Assembly (NCBI RefSeq): GCF_030253575.1
Contig: NC_080557.1
Span: forward strand, 44,530,501 to 44,594,500
Length of the DNA stretch: 64,000 nucleotides
Origin: Rhododendron vialii
Taxonomy: Eukaryota; Streptophyta; Magnoliopsida; Ericales; Ericaceae
Direction of reading: 5' to 3'
Of this stretch, positions 47,809 through 56,803 are shown one piece after another. Position numbers and translations under genes: made by a program. The stretch's first letter is position 1. Every line of letters begins with the position of its first letter. The notes beneath the pieces were generated by a model that was not told the origin of the DNA, ran no database searches, and worked only from the letters and a program-made list of their open reading frames with translations.

Positions 47809-50800
47809 ATGGCAGAAAATGGAAACAAACCATACAAAGCCCATGTCCTAGTCCTCCCATTCCCAGCCCAAGGCCACATAAACCCCATGCTCCAGTTCTG
47901 CAAGCGCCTGGCTTCCAAAGGCCTCAAGACCACCTTTGTCAACACCCTCTTCATCTCCTCCAACACTCAACCCTCCGCCTCCTCCCTCATCTCCACCGCC
48001 ATCATCTCCGACGGCTACGACGAGTGCGGCTTTGCCGGAGTGGGTGACACCGGATCCTACCTGGCCAGGTTCCGCTCCGTCGGATCCGAGACCCTCTCGG
48101 ATCTGATCAAGAAGCTGGACGGGCAGGACCCGCGGGTGGACGGGCTGATTTACGACCCGTTCCTCCCGTGGGCCCTGGACGTGGCCAGGGAGTTTGGGCT
48201 TGTCGGGGCCGCGTTTTGTACGCAGTCTTGTACCGTGAGCAATGTTTATTACCACGTGCGTAAGGGGATTCTTAAGCTCCCGTTTGAGGAAGGGAAGGCT
48301 ATTTTGGTCCCGGGGTTGCCGCCGCTCGAGCGGTCGGAGGCGCCGTCGTTTGTTGGTGACTACGGGTCGTACCCGGCGCTTTGTGATATGCTTGTGAATC
48401 AGTTTTCGAACATTGATAAGGCGGATTGGGTGCTTTTTAATACTTTCTACGATCTAGAGGAAGAGGTACTTTTATGTCACTATGTAGCTAGTATAATGAA
48501 CCATCAAAACAACTTAGCAAAAAATCAAAAGAAATAGGCTCTGTAATCTCTATTCACCGCCTGGATTTAAATATCGGCCTCTACGTTCAGTTTTTCGGTT
48601 ATCCGATACTATTACTGTGGGTTTCTGGTTTGATTTGTAGGGCTAGGGCGGTCCCCTGGTTAGCTCTGGGTGCTCCGTTCGCCTTCCTCCGAGCGACCTG
48701 CAAGAAGTCGTCAGGGCGTCCAGCGCAACGACCCTCCAACGATCGTCTAGAAAGAATAAGGAGAGAGTACTGTTCACTAGAAGCGGGGTGCCTTGCTAGG
48801 GTTTAGTCTCCTCCTTTATATAGGACCTCCTGACTTGCTCACCAAGCAAGCACGTGCTCGGCACGTTCGGTAACCGTCGAATAAGACGGTTACCAAGCAC
48901 GAGCTGGCTCTAATGATTATGCTCGCCATGTGATGTAACTTCCTCGGCCTATGTCATGTCATGACGTACGTGACCAGACGGTTAAGTGCACATAGACGTG
49001 ATTAATGGTGTTTGAGCGATCAAGCTGATCAGAGCGATCTGTCTGCACCAGGAGGATCTTGTCTGCTTGTCGAGACCGAGCAGACTTGACCGAGCCATAC
49101 GGCCCAGTTATGGTTTGAGCCAATTATTTGGGCCACTACAGTTACACCCCGTTATATTGTTGCTACCAAAAAATCACACCTCTAATTCTATTGGCCGATT
49201 CCCTCTATGTATCGCTTCGTAGCCAATTTCTTGCCCGCTTCATGGCTGCGGTAGCCACTATGTGACCGGTACAACTAGCTTTAGGTGCTCTGACGCCAAA
49301 AAATTATTTTAAAAAATTCGCGATCCCTAAATCCAATTCAGAAATGCTATGGACAAAGAAAATTTATCCCGAAACTATTCCGAAAAAATCAACTAAAGGT
49401 TGAGATTCACTTTGATGTGTGTGATACAATCATCAAAGTGATTCTCAACCATTAATTGCTGTTTTCGAGATATTTTCGAAATAATTTTTTTTTGTACCTA
49501 GCATTTTCCAACCCAATTTCCGCTATGCATCAGTCGATACTCCCTTGACCGGTACATCAGTCGATACTCCCTTTAATTACCGCTACACTGCTACGACGCG
49601 GTCAGCTATTTGCTTTTTAAAATCTTGGTTCACTTACTTTTGTGCTATTATTAGAAAATAACGTTAGCGGTTGTACATAGGAGTATAGGACCGCCGTTCC
49701 AGACACATCTACATCTACAGCTGTCGCATTAGACCATTATTCAATTCAAAATATTATTTTCAGGTTTTAGAAACGATGTGCTGTAATATTAATATAATGT
49801 TCTTAACAAGTTGTTTCAGCATGGCTAAGAATCTTTTGTACGGAGTATAAACTTTTATCGGTTTGGTTATTGTCAGCCCATTGAGTTGACGATAATTACA
49901 CTAGAAAACAAGAAAAATACGTAATTCTGTGTACTTTTTGTATCTTTTAATACACATGCACACATTTATTATTGTCAGCCTATTGGGCTGATTTTAAATT
50001 TTTTTAACTTTTATACACTTGATATAACATGTAACCCAATATCGTGGCTCCTAATCTCAAAAATGTCATTTTAGTTTTTCTTTAATTTAAAAATAAGAGT
50101 CATAAATCATTTTAATCTTAACTTAATGGAATCTCAATCAAAATATTTATGGTATCTTAGGTGGTGGATTGGATGGCAAAACAATGGAGAATGATCAGGA
50201 CAATAGGCCCAACGATTCCATCAATGTACCTGGACAAGCAACTCCCAGATGACAGAGAATATGGACTCAGCCTCTTCAAGCCAAAATCCACCGAGTGCAT
50301 GAACTGGCTCAACACAAAGCCAGCCAACTCTGTCATCTACATCTCCTTCGGAAGCATGGCAGAACTCGAAACAGAACAATTCGAAGAAATAGCATGGGGC
50401 CTAGAAGTAACCGACTACTCCTTCCTGTGGGTGGTCAGGGACTCCGAGCGATCTAAGCTCCCCGAGAAGCTCGTGGATTTGGCGCGCGGGGAGAAAGGCT
50501 TGCTGGTGACGTGGAGCCCGCAGCTCGAGGTCCTGGCCCACGAGTCGGTCGGGTGCTTTGTGACTCACTGCGGGTTCAACTCCGTCCTCGAGACGTTGAG
50601 TTTGGGCGTGCCGGTGGTGGCGGTGCCCCAGTGGACCGACCAGCGGACGAATGCGAAGTATGTGGAGGAGGTGTGGGGGGTGGGGGTTAGGGCTGGGAAG
50701 GATGAGAGGGGGATTGTGAGGAGAGAGGTGTTGGGGGAATGCATAAGGGAGGTGATGGAAGGAGAGAGTGCGGAAGCGATTAAGAGGAATGCGGTCAAGT

Positions 50801-50892
50801 GGAAGAAGTTGGCTAGAGAGGCGGTTGGCGCGGGCGGGAGTTCGGACAAGAATATCGATGAATTTGTTGCCGAATTGATGAGTAAATCCTAG
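47809..50892 (+). CDS. UDP-glycosyltransferase, UGT74-like, two exons
   Basis: Predicted cytosolic family 1 enzyme that transfers a sugar from a UDP-sugar to a small acceptor. Related UGT74 enzymes act on carboxyl or thiohydroximate acceptors such as salicylate or auxins. Exons are 47809-48465 and 50161-50892 with a phase-0 GT-AG intron of 1695 nt; the protein is 462 aa, normal for the family. Residues seen: catalytic His23 in 'FPAQGHINPM' and probable Asp116 in 'IYDPFLPWA'. The donor box runs from Trp337 to Gln380 with 'WSPQLEVLAHESVGCFVTHC' and 'PQWTDQ'. Odd: position 22 of the box is Phe358 (codon 50575-50577), where plant enzymes almost always have Trp, and the next residues read Ser-Val-Leu-Glu. 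The rest is intact. The intron contains a probable solo LTR. Two broken relatives lie upstream in the same orientation. The acceptor cannot be read from sequence. Confidence 0.92.
48636..49140 (-). mobile_element. Probable solo LTR in the UGT intron
   Basis: On the minus strand it begins 'tgtagtggccc' and ends 'gccctaca' (TG...CA). A TATA motif ('ctatataaaggagg') sits near the middle, followed by 'ctaaaccctagc', the usual order of an LTR promoter. It is about 505 bp and much richer in G+C than the surrounding intron. I found no matching 5-bp target repeats and no internal retrotransposon region, so it is called from its ends and composition. Confidence 0.6.
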
Positions 50893-50974
50893 ATGTTTTG
50901 TGGAGTAGTAAATTACTGTTCTCAAATTCCAAGGAAGCACGATTCTTAGAAATCTCTTTTGTGTATTAGGATTC

Positions 50975-51082
50975 GTATGTATTGGTGGTTTTTAGTACTT
51001 CAATAAAATGTAATGTTTGAAGAACTTAGTATGTATTGGTGGTTTTTAGTACTTCAATAAAATGTAATCTTTGAAGAACTTA
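50975..51082 (+). repeat. 54-bp tandem duplication in UGT 3' UTR with two AATAAA signals
   Basis: The unit starting 'gtatgtattggtggttttta' at 50975 is repeated at 51029. Each copy contains 'caataaaatgtaat', so the poly(A) signal is doubled. Confidence 0.9.
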
Positions 51083-51306
51083 ATAATCGTCATCCTAAGA
51101 GGATATAATGTTATTTTTAGCAATATCTTATTCTAAATGACACAAACAAATGTATTCAACGATGATTATTATATACGACCTTAGTTTTTGTCTCGACGTA
51201 AAATAATGTTGGCTGACGAATAGAATTTGATGTTCAAAAACCCAACGTGAAAATCTTGCGTCCGTTGCGTCCCTTACGCGAAACGCGTCTGGTTTATATT
51301 TTGAAA

Positions 51307-51717
51307 CAGAAAGTCTACAGTTACCGATCGGGAAATCCCGATCGGAATCCTGACGCCCCGCCGGGCACTCTCCGGCCACTGGATGGCCGATCCGATCCGT
51401 CCAATAATTCTAAAAAAAAAAACGAGTGGGCTTTTAAAAGAATAAATGGCATCCGACTTGTGTAAGTGGCCGATCCAAGCACTCCTTTTTTGGCCGATCC
51501 AAACACTCCGTTTTTGGCCGATCCAAACACAAAAATAGAGTGCTTGGATCGGCCACTTATACATGTCGGATGCCGTTTATTCTCGCGTTAAGCCCACTCG
51601 GTTTTTTTTTTTAGAATTATTGGACGGATCGGATCGGCCATCCGGTGGCCGGAGAGTGCCCGGCGGGGCGTCGGGATTCCGATCGAGATTTCCCGATCGA
51701 TAACTGTAGACTTACTC
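51307..51717. mobile_element. MULE-type foldback element with 9-bp target duplication
   Basis: 411 bp made of two inverted arms of roughly 170 bp: left 'aagtctacagttaccgatcg', right 'cgatcgataactgtagactt'. It is flanked by the exact 9-bp repeat 'attttgaaa' at 51298-51306 and 51718-51726. The centre has three copies of 'tggccgatccaa'. It is non-coding. The 9-bp duplication with long arms fits Mutator-like elements. Confidence 0.9.
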
Positions 51718-51892
51718 ATTTTGAAAAGCCGAAAATCAAGGCCAAATTCCTATGCTAATTAATGGAAGCTGGAAACAGGAGTCCAAAAGTCTCCCATCTA
51801 GTAGTAATATTCTTTAACGACGTGACACATGAGTAAGACCATGAAATTTTATTGAAAACTTGCAACTTGGACTCTGTTTTTTGAGAGAAATT

Positions 51893-52103
51893 TTTCAGTG
51901 CCGGGTGGGCACGGGCCACGTGGTGCCGTGCACGTATTTCAACCGTTCAAACGTGTTTTGGACGGTCCAAATTTGTTTGGGCTTGAGGAGTGTTTTGGTA
52001 ATTTTACACTAAAAAATTACCCAAACAGATTTAGACCGTCTAAAACACGTTTGGACGACCAAGATTGTACTCGGCACCAAGTGACCCGTGCCCACCCGGC
52101 ACC
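51893..52103. mobile_element. MITE with GC-rich inverted ends
   Basis: Ends 'tcagtgccgggtgggcacgg' and 'ccgtgcccacccggcaccga' are inverted. The next motif, 'aaacgtgttttggacggtcc', is inverted as 'gaccgtctaaaacacgttt'. The loop is short. Confidence 0.85.
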
Positions 52104-53001
52104 GAAAAACTTCTCGTTTTTTAAACTTATACTATTTGGCAGCTGGGTGATACTACAAATTTGAGATTGCATGCCTACTCTCACTCAACCTTACTATATC
52201 CTACCTCTTCTTAAGAAGATCAGGTTTGGGGTGAATTTCGTTTGACATTTTGGCCAATTTGGACAATTGTGCCCCTCAATTGGACAGCAACAAAGCCAGA
52301 GGTTGAGGGTAATTGAGTCTATTCACTCTCTTCTATTTTGGTAATTAGGAGTTCGTTGGGTGGCAATTGAGAATGTGGCCTGGCCTTACACGTGGTTCAC
52401 ATGCGTCCAATTTCTTCCTCCACTTTACTTCTCCTCCCCGACTAAAGTACCAGCGCCATTCTTCTCTTTCCTCCTCTCTCTCTCTCCACCAGCAATCAGA
52501 CGACTAAGAATCTCACCAGCACATCTCACAGAAACCCTTCATCTCCAAGCGCCACGAATGGCCTCCTAGCCGGAGAAGAAGACTAATCCACTGCCATGGC
52601 CGCTTTCAAGCCATGGAGTACAGTGCAAATGCATGTGCAGGACCTCGATCGTGATGCATCGTGATGCAAAATGATTGGAAATCCGAACGCAATTAGGTCT
52701 TCATCATCTGGTTTATTTTTCTATATTCGTTTGATATATCTCATATCCCCCTGATTTTGCTTTACATTTGATAGATCTCCAATATACCCCTTGTTTGCCC
52801 GATTTGCATGTCTTTGTTAGTGTTAATTTTCTGGGTTTGACTTCCCCTATCTCATCACTCCCTGTTAGTCCAAATTTGAGGGTAAAGCCAGTTCCGGTGC
52901 ATTGTTCTTAATATTGATACTGCTATTGATATGTGATGACCAATTGTCACTGTTGTTTGGTATGACGATTTTGATGGGTTTTCTTTTCAAAAATGTTTCA
53001 G

Positions 53002-53076
53002 TTACGTGAAAGAAGATCTTCCCCCACATTTGGATTCTACTTCTGAACCGCCTCCCCTCTTTGATGGAACTACTCA
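53002..53076 (+). pseudogene. Lambda-class glutathione transferase exon fragment
   Basis: After a good splice acceptor ('aatgtttcag') the frame reads 'YVKEDLPPHLDSTSEPPPLF' then Asp-Gly-Thr-Thr, followed by a GT donor. This matches the N-terminal part of plant GSTL/IN2-1-type proteins, just before their active-site Cys-Pro-Phe/Tyr-Ala-Gln segment. That segment and the rest of the enzyme are missing nearby. It is a captured fragment, not a gene. Confidence 0.75.
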
Positions 53077-53262
53077 GTATACCCTTCCTTCCTTTCTCTT
53101 TGATTTAGATACATACGAATTCATATAGGCAATCCCATTTTATGGGCATAATAAAGTTTGGTTTGATTGTCACTGTTGTAGGAGCAGGTGTCTCATGATT
53201 GTAGTTGTGAACTGTAGAGCTACTTGTCATAATTTTTTAAAGCATTCTTATTTGTTGTTATG

Positions 53263-54047
53263 CACGAAATCAGAAGGCTCGATCTCAAAGTTGTGGTTGC
53301 TGGAATCTGTAAAACAATTGATAATGACATTCCGGTACTTTTTATGGCAGCCATAAACATGATGGTTTATGCTACAGAATATCAAATCCAATCCCAATTT
53401 GTTTGCTTAACTTTTGTTTGTTTACTACAGGTAATTGACAAGGCCTTTGGCTTTGATATCCCGTTGAGGAGGCTCAATGTGCCATAAATGCAGCACACAT
53501 TGAATCTGATAGTATTGAAAATGGAATTGGCCTTGTGAAGTTAATGGGTTGCTACAGTGGTAAGTTTACAGTAAAGGCCTTTTCTCCAAGTAGGCTGATT
53601 TCTTGAATTTTTACTCTGCGCCTTAGTCCTAAGATCCCTGAATTGATAGTTGGCTTCGAATGCTACGTCGTGGGAATCAAAGATTGCTTCATGACTGGAT
53701 GAAATGGTGGTGTTGCGTATGCTATCATGTTTTTCTGCATTTTTCCCTTATGTTCTTGGTTTTTGGATTGAAGAGGAAATCATTGCTGACCTGTTTTGCT
53801 AATTCATAACAATTATCTTGGTTCTACTATTTATATTTGACTTTGGCGTGACAGGGTATATTGCAATGTATGCTACTCTAGCCAGCCGAGATGTTGACTG
53901 TTGCTTGATTCCGGAGTCACCCTTTTATCTCAAAGGACCAGGTGGACTTTTTGACTACATAGAGAAAAGACATAAGGAAGACAGACACATGGTTATTGTC
54001 ATAGCCGATGGTACAGGACAACAAATTAAGGGAGTTGGAAGCATACA
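53263..54047 (+). pseudogene. ATP-dependent 6-phosphofructokinase fragment, frameshifted
   Basis: Three consecutive exons with introns preserved: 53263-53334 ('LKVVVAGICKTIDNDIP'; the family has Gly-Ile-Pro-Lys), 53431-53559 (Val-Ile-Asp-Lys-Ala-Phe-Gly-Phe-Asp, later '[15 protein letters not shown]') and 53855-54047 ('[20 protein letters not shown]'). In the second exon a one-base deletion near 53460 shifts the frame to a stop. The conserved Arg of 'MGRYSG' is Cys. The N-terminal ATP-binding half and the C-terminus are absent. Retained introns show that the copy was made at the DNA level. It is non-functional. Confidence 0.88.
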
Positions 54048-54482
54048 GTATGCATAATTTCTGACTAATTGGTAGTCTTACATTTTGCTGAAACATCAAC
54101 TCAGGTGTATCAATTTGAGGTATCATTCCCTTCTATCCCCAATCTTTGCAAGTTTATCATTTTTCGTTTACAATGTTCCTTGCATTATTTATATACATAT
54201 GTTCTTTATGGTAACTTGGCTGCTATAATTATGAACAGTTAGCTTCTTCAAGGTTCTTATGGTTTTTATTAAGTGTCGACAGTCACTAAAGACAATAATA
54301 CTACCCCAAAAATGCATGCGAAGGCTTAAAACGTCTATGGTGGTTTTGGCAATATCTTATTATTTGGTACTTCAGGGCTTGAAGAGTTGAAGCAGCTTTA
54401 AATTAGAGATCCAAATCTTAAAGAGGTCAAGTTACGACTCCAAAAAAAGATGCTTTTTGCACTACAATTATTATTTTAGTGC

Positions 54483-54644
54483 ACACTCAGTTTGTTTCAA
54501 ATAGGATAGTTCATTATCCATGTGTTTGTTCAACATGAGGTTGGTTTTATGAGCATTTGGTGTACACTCAGTTTGTTTCAAATGGGATAGTCCATTATCC
54601 ATGTGTTTGTTCAACATGAGGTTGGTTTTATGAGCATTTGGTAT
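54483..54644. repeat. 81-bp tandem duplication
   Basis: The unit starting 'acactcagtttgtttcaaat' at 54483 is repeated at 54564 with a few substitutions. It lies inside the proposed Helitron. Confidence 0.9.
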
Positions 54645-54939
54645 ATGCAAGTTTCCTATGTTTAAGCCTTCAAAAAGAAGACAACTAGAGAGTCAAGTGT
54701 AGCTGTATGAAAATTTCATATTGGAACTTAGAAACTTTTATGGTGAAAATTTCATTTGGTGTATGCAAGATTCCTCGCAATATTACATGCTTCTATTGGC
54801 ACATTTACTAAGTGATAAAATCCTACATCAAACTTCTGCAGCCTATATTTGCAAAAAAATTCAACATTTGCAAAAAAATTCAACACCGTTCAATTCAACG
54901 GGCATGATGGACGTGCTTTGCACGTCGCGATGTACCTAG

Positions 54940-56720
54940 TAGAATTTCAAGATTTACAAATGTTCGTATACATACACAGACCAGATATTGTATAATGGCC
55001 GATTCATCTCTAAAAAGCATAACAATCGATTGTGATTAGCTTATTTGGCTACCCTTTTATACTTCCAAATGGGAGGTCAAGAGGTCGATCTTTGCCGGAA
55101 ACAAAAAAGATATTTAATATTGTTTCTTCCCATGGATGCTTTTTTTTTTTTTTTCACTTTTAATTGTCTTTTAATGAGGCTATTAATTGGGTCTAGTGTG
55201 GTACTTGTGAAAACTAGAGGTATAAATGTAATAAACTCATTCGGCTCTCTATCCGCGCTTCTTCAGCGTGATCTTTTTCGTTGAACTAAACGCCGTTTGG
55301 TTCAATTCGGGATTCGCAAATTGAAAGATCAAGACTAACGAGTATCGTATAATGATCTGCGTACAAATGTATTCCGAGAGTGGACTGTGAGGCCAACCCT
55401 TGTAAATCAAAACTTGTAGATGCAAAAACGCGGCTCCTAATTGAAATTCATGGATAAATCCTTCTTTGCACCTCCACATTTTCGCACGCAACTCACTATT
55501 TACCGTTCACTCTCTAATTGTGCTAGTCGATCTTTTACACTTTTCCATCGGTGCCGATGACTACCTTCTTTACTATACATCGATCTTCCAGTTAATCGAT
55601 GACCGGGGGGGGTGCCGTTAACGGATCTCACAGGAAGAGGCAGCTTGACTTACAAATTGCATGAGAAAACATGAACCCAGCGTCTGAAACAAAGAAGCAA
55701 AGCACTTCTGATGCTTTAAAGAAAAGGAAGGGCGGAAAAAAATACATGATGTTTCATTCGCGAAAGAGAAACTATTTATGGTTCTAAGGTAGTTTCGGAG
55801 GAAAGTTAGGTAAGTTATTGACCATGCTACTATGCTAGTAACTAGCTATGCATGCAAACTCTAGATCTCACTTTCGACAGATAAAAGCCAAAATTTCCGT
55901 TTCTTTTCTTTCCCGGTTCACGAATTTGAGCAGCATGTAATAACGTTACGATGCATCCATCCTATGCGAACTCCTTAGTGTTAGGTTACCCATAATAGTC
56001 TCAGAAGCTTAAACTGCTCGAAAATGGGCCAAACAATGTAAACAAAGAGAACAAACACCCTCCAGTAAGTACAAACTCTGCCTACCATGTGGAGGTGCAA
56101 ACATGAATACATACACAAAAGCATAGTGCAAACAGCGAAGAAGAATCTGAAAAGGTAACAAACACAGACTCAGATACTTGAACCGCATGCCTCTCTAAAA
56201 TCAAATATCAACAGCCGTGTTTGGTCACCAAATTGATTTAAGAGCTAACTATGAGGAAATGAGCTCAATGATGTTTATCGAGCTATCTAACACTCGAAAT
56301 TCCTGGATAGGTGATAAAACATGGAACAGCAGTTAAAAAAAGCAACTGTCCAATTGTTGTTCCGAGTTAGACATGTCATTGATGCTTCATACAATATGCA
56401 CACATGCATAGCAGTACTAACGACACCAACGATAGTAGCAACAGCCAGGGACACACTAACCCTCAAATCAAAGATGAAACTGGTAACTGGAAATGAAATT
56501 ATGAAAGATTTAATCAAGAAAACTGTACCTGTCAAAAATGGTATAGCCATATGATCAGATATAATTGAGTGTTAGAGAGCACCTTTCGAAGGATATAAAT
56601 GAAGAAAAACCGTACCTGTGAAAAATGGTATAACCATATATGATCTAATATAATTGAGTACTAGAGCAGCTTTCTCCAAAATTGAAGAGTCAATATCAAC
56701 AATGAAACAAGCAAGCTATA
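54940..56720. other. Gene-free spacer downstream of the BIR1-like gene
   Basis: No gene is recognised. A tandem pair of about 87 bp ('gtacctgtcaaaaatggtat' at 56525 and a similar unit at 56612) lies at 56516-56670, close to the 3' end of the kinase gene. Confidence 0.5.
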
Positions 56721-56726
56721 AACATT

Positions 56727-56733
56727 TTTATTT
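56727..56733 (-). terminator. Likely poly(A) signal of the BIR1-like gene
   Basis: The minus strand reads 'tttaaataaaaatg' about 75 nt after the stop codon. The AATAAA hexamer is exact. Confidence 0.5.
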
Positions 56734-56803
56734 AAACAACACCAACAACAGATAATTACACATAATTTATATCATCTTTCACCATTCACCTACCCATACC
56801 ACC

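Larger units (their letters stand above)
52199..54939 (+). mobile_element. Probable non-autonomous Helitron carrying gene fragments
   Basis: The 3' end has the Helitron signature: a perfect 6-bp stem hairpin 'gacgtgctttgcacgtc' (54910-54926), nine bases, then CTAG (54936-54939) followed by T. A candidate 5' end 'tcctacctcttcttaagaag' starts at 52199, directly after an A, as the A/T target rule requires; this end is a guess. There are no terminal inverted repeats. Inside are partial exons of two unrelated genes (53002-53076 and 53263-54047) and an 81-bp tandem repeat. No helicase is present, so mobilisation would need enzymes from elsewhere. Confidence 0.62.

Noticed and set aside
47848-48255. 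135-aa minus-strand frame opposite UGT exon 1
   Set aside because: It is an antisense shadow with no family resemblance.
52360-52569. 69-aa frame upstream of the GSTL fragment as the true start of a GSTL or PFK gene
   Set aside because: Its sequence resembles a leader, not the N-terminus of either family, and it does not join in frame to the next exon.
51307-54939. Pack-MULE carrying the GSTL and PFK fragments
   Set aside because: The foldback at 51307-51717 is complete with its own 9-bp flanks, and no matching arm occurs to the right of the gene fragments; a Helitron fits better.
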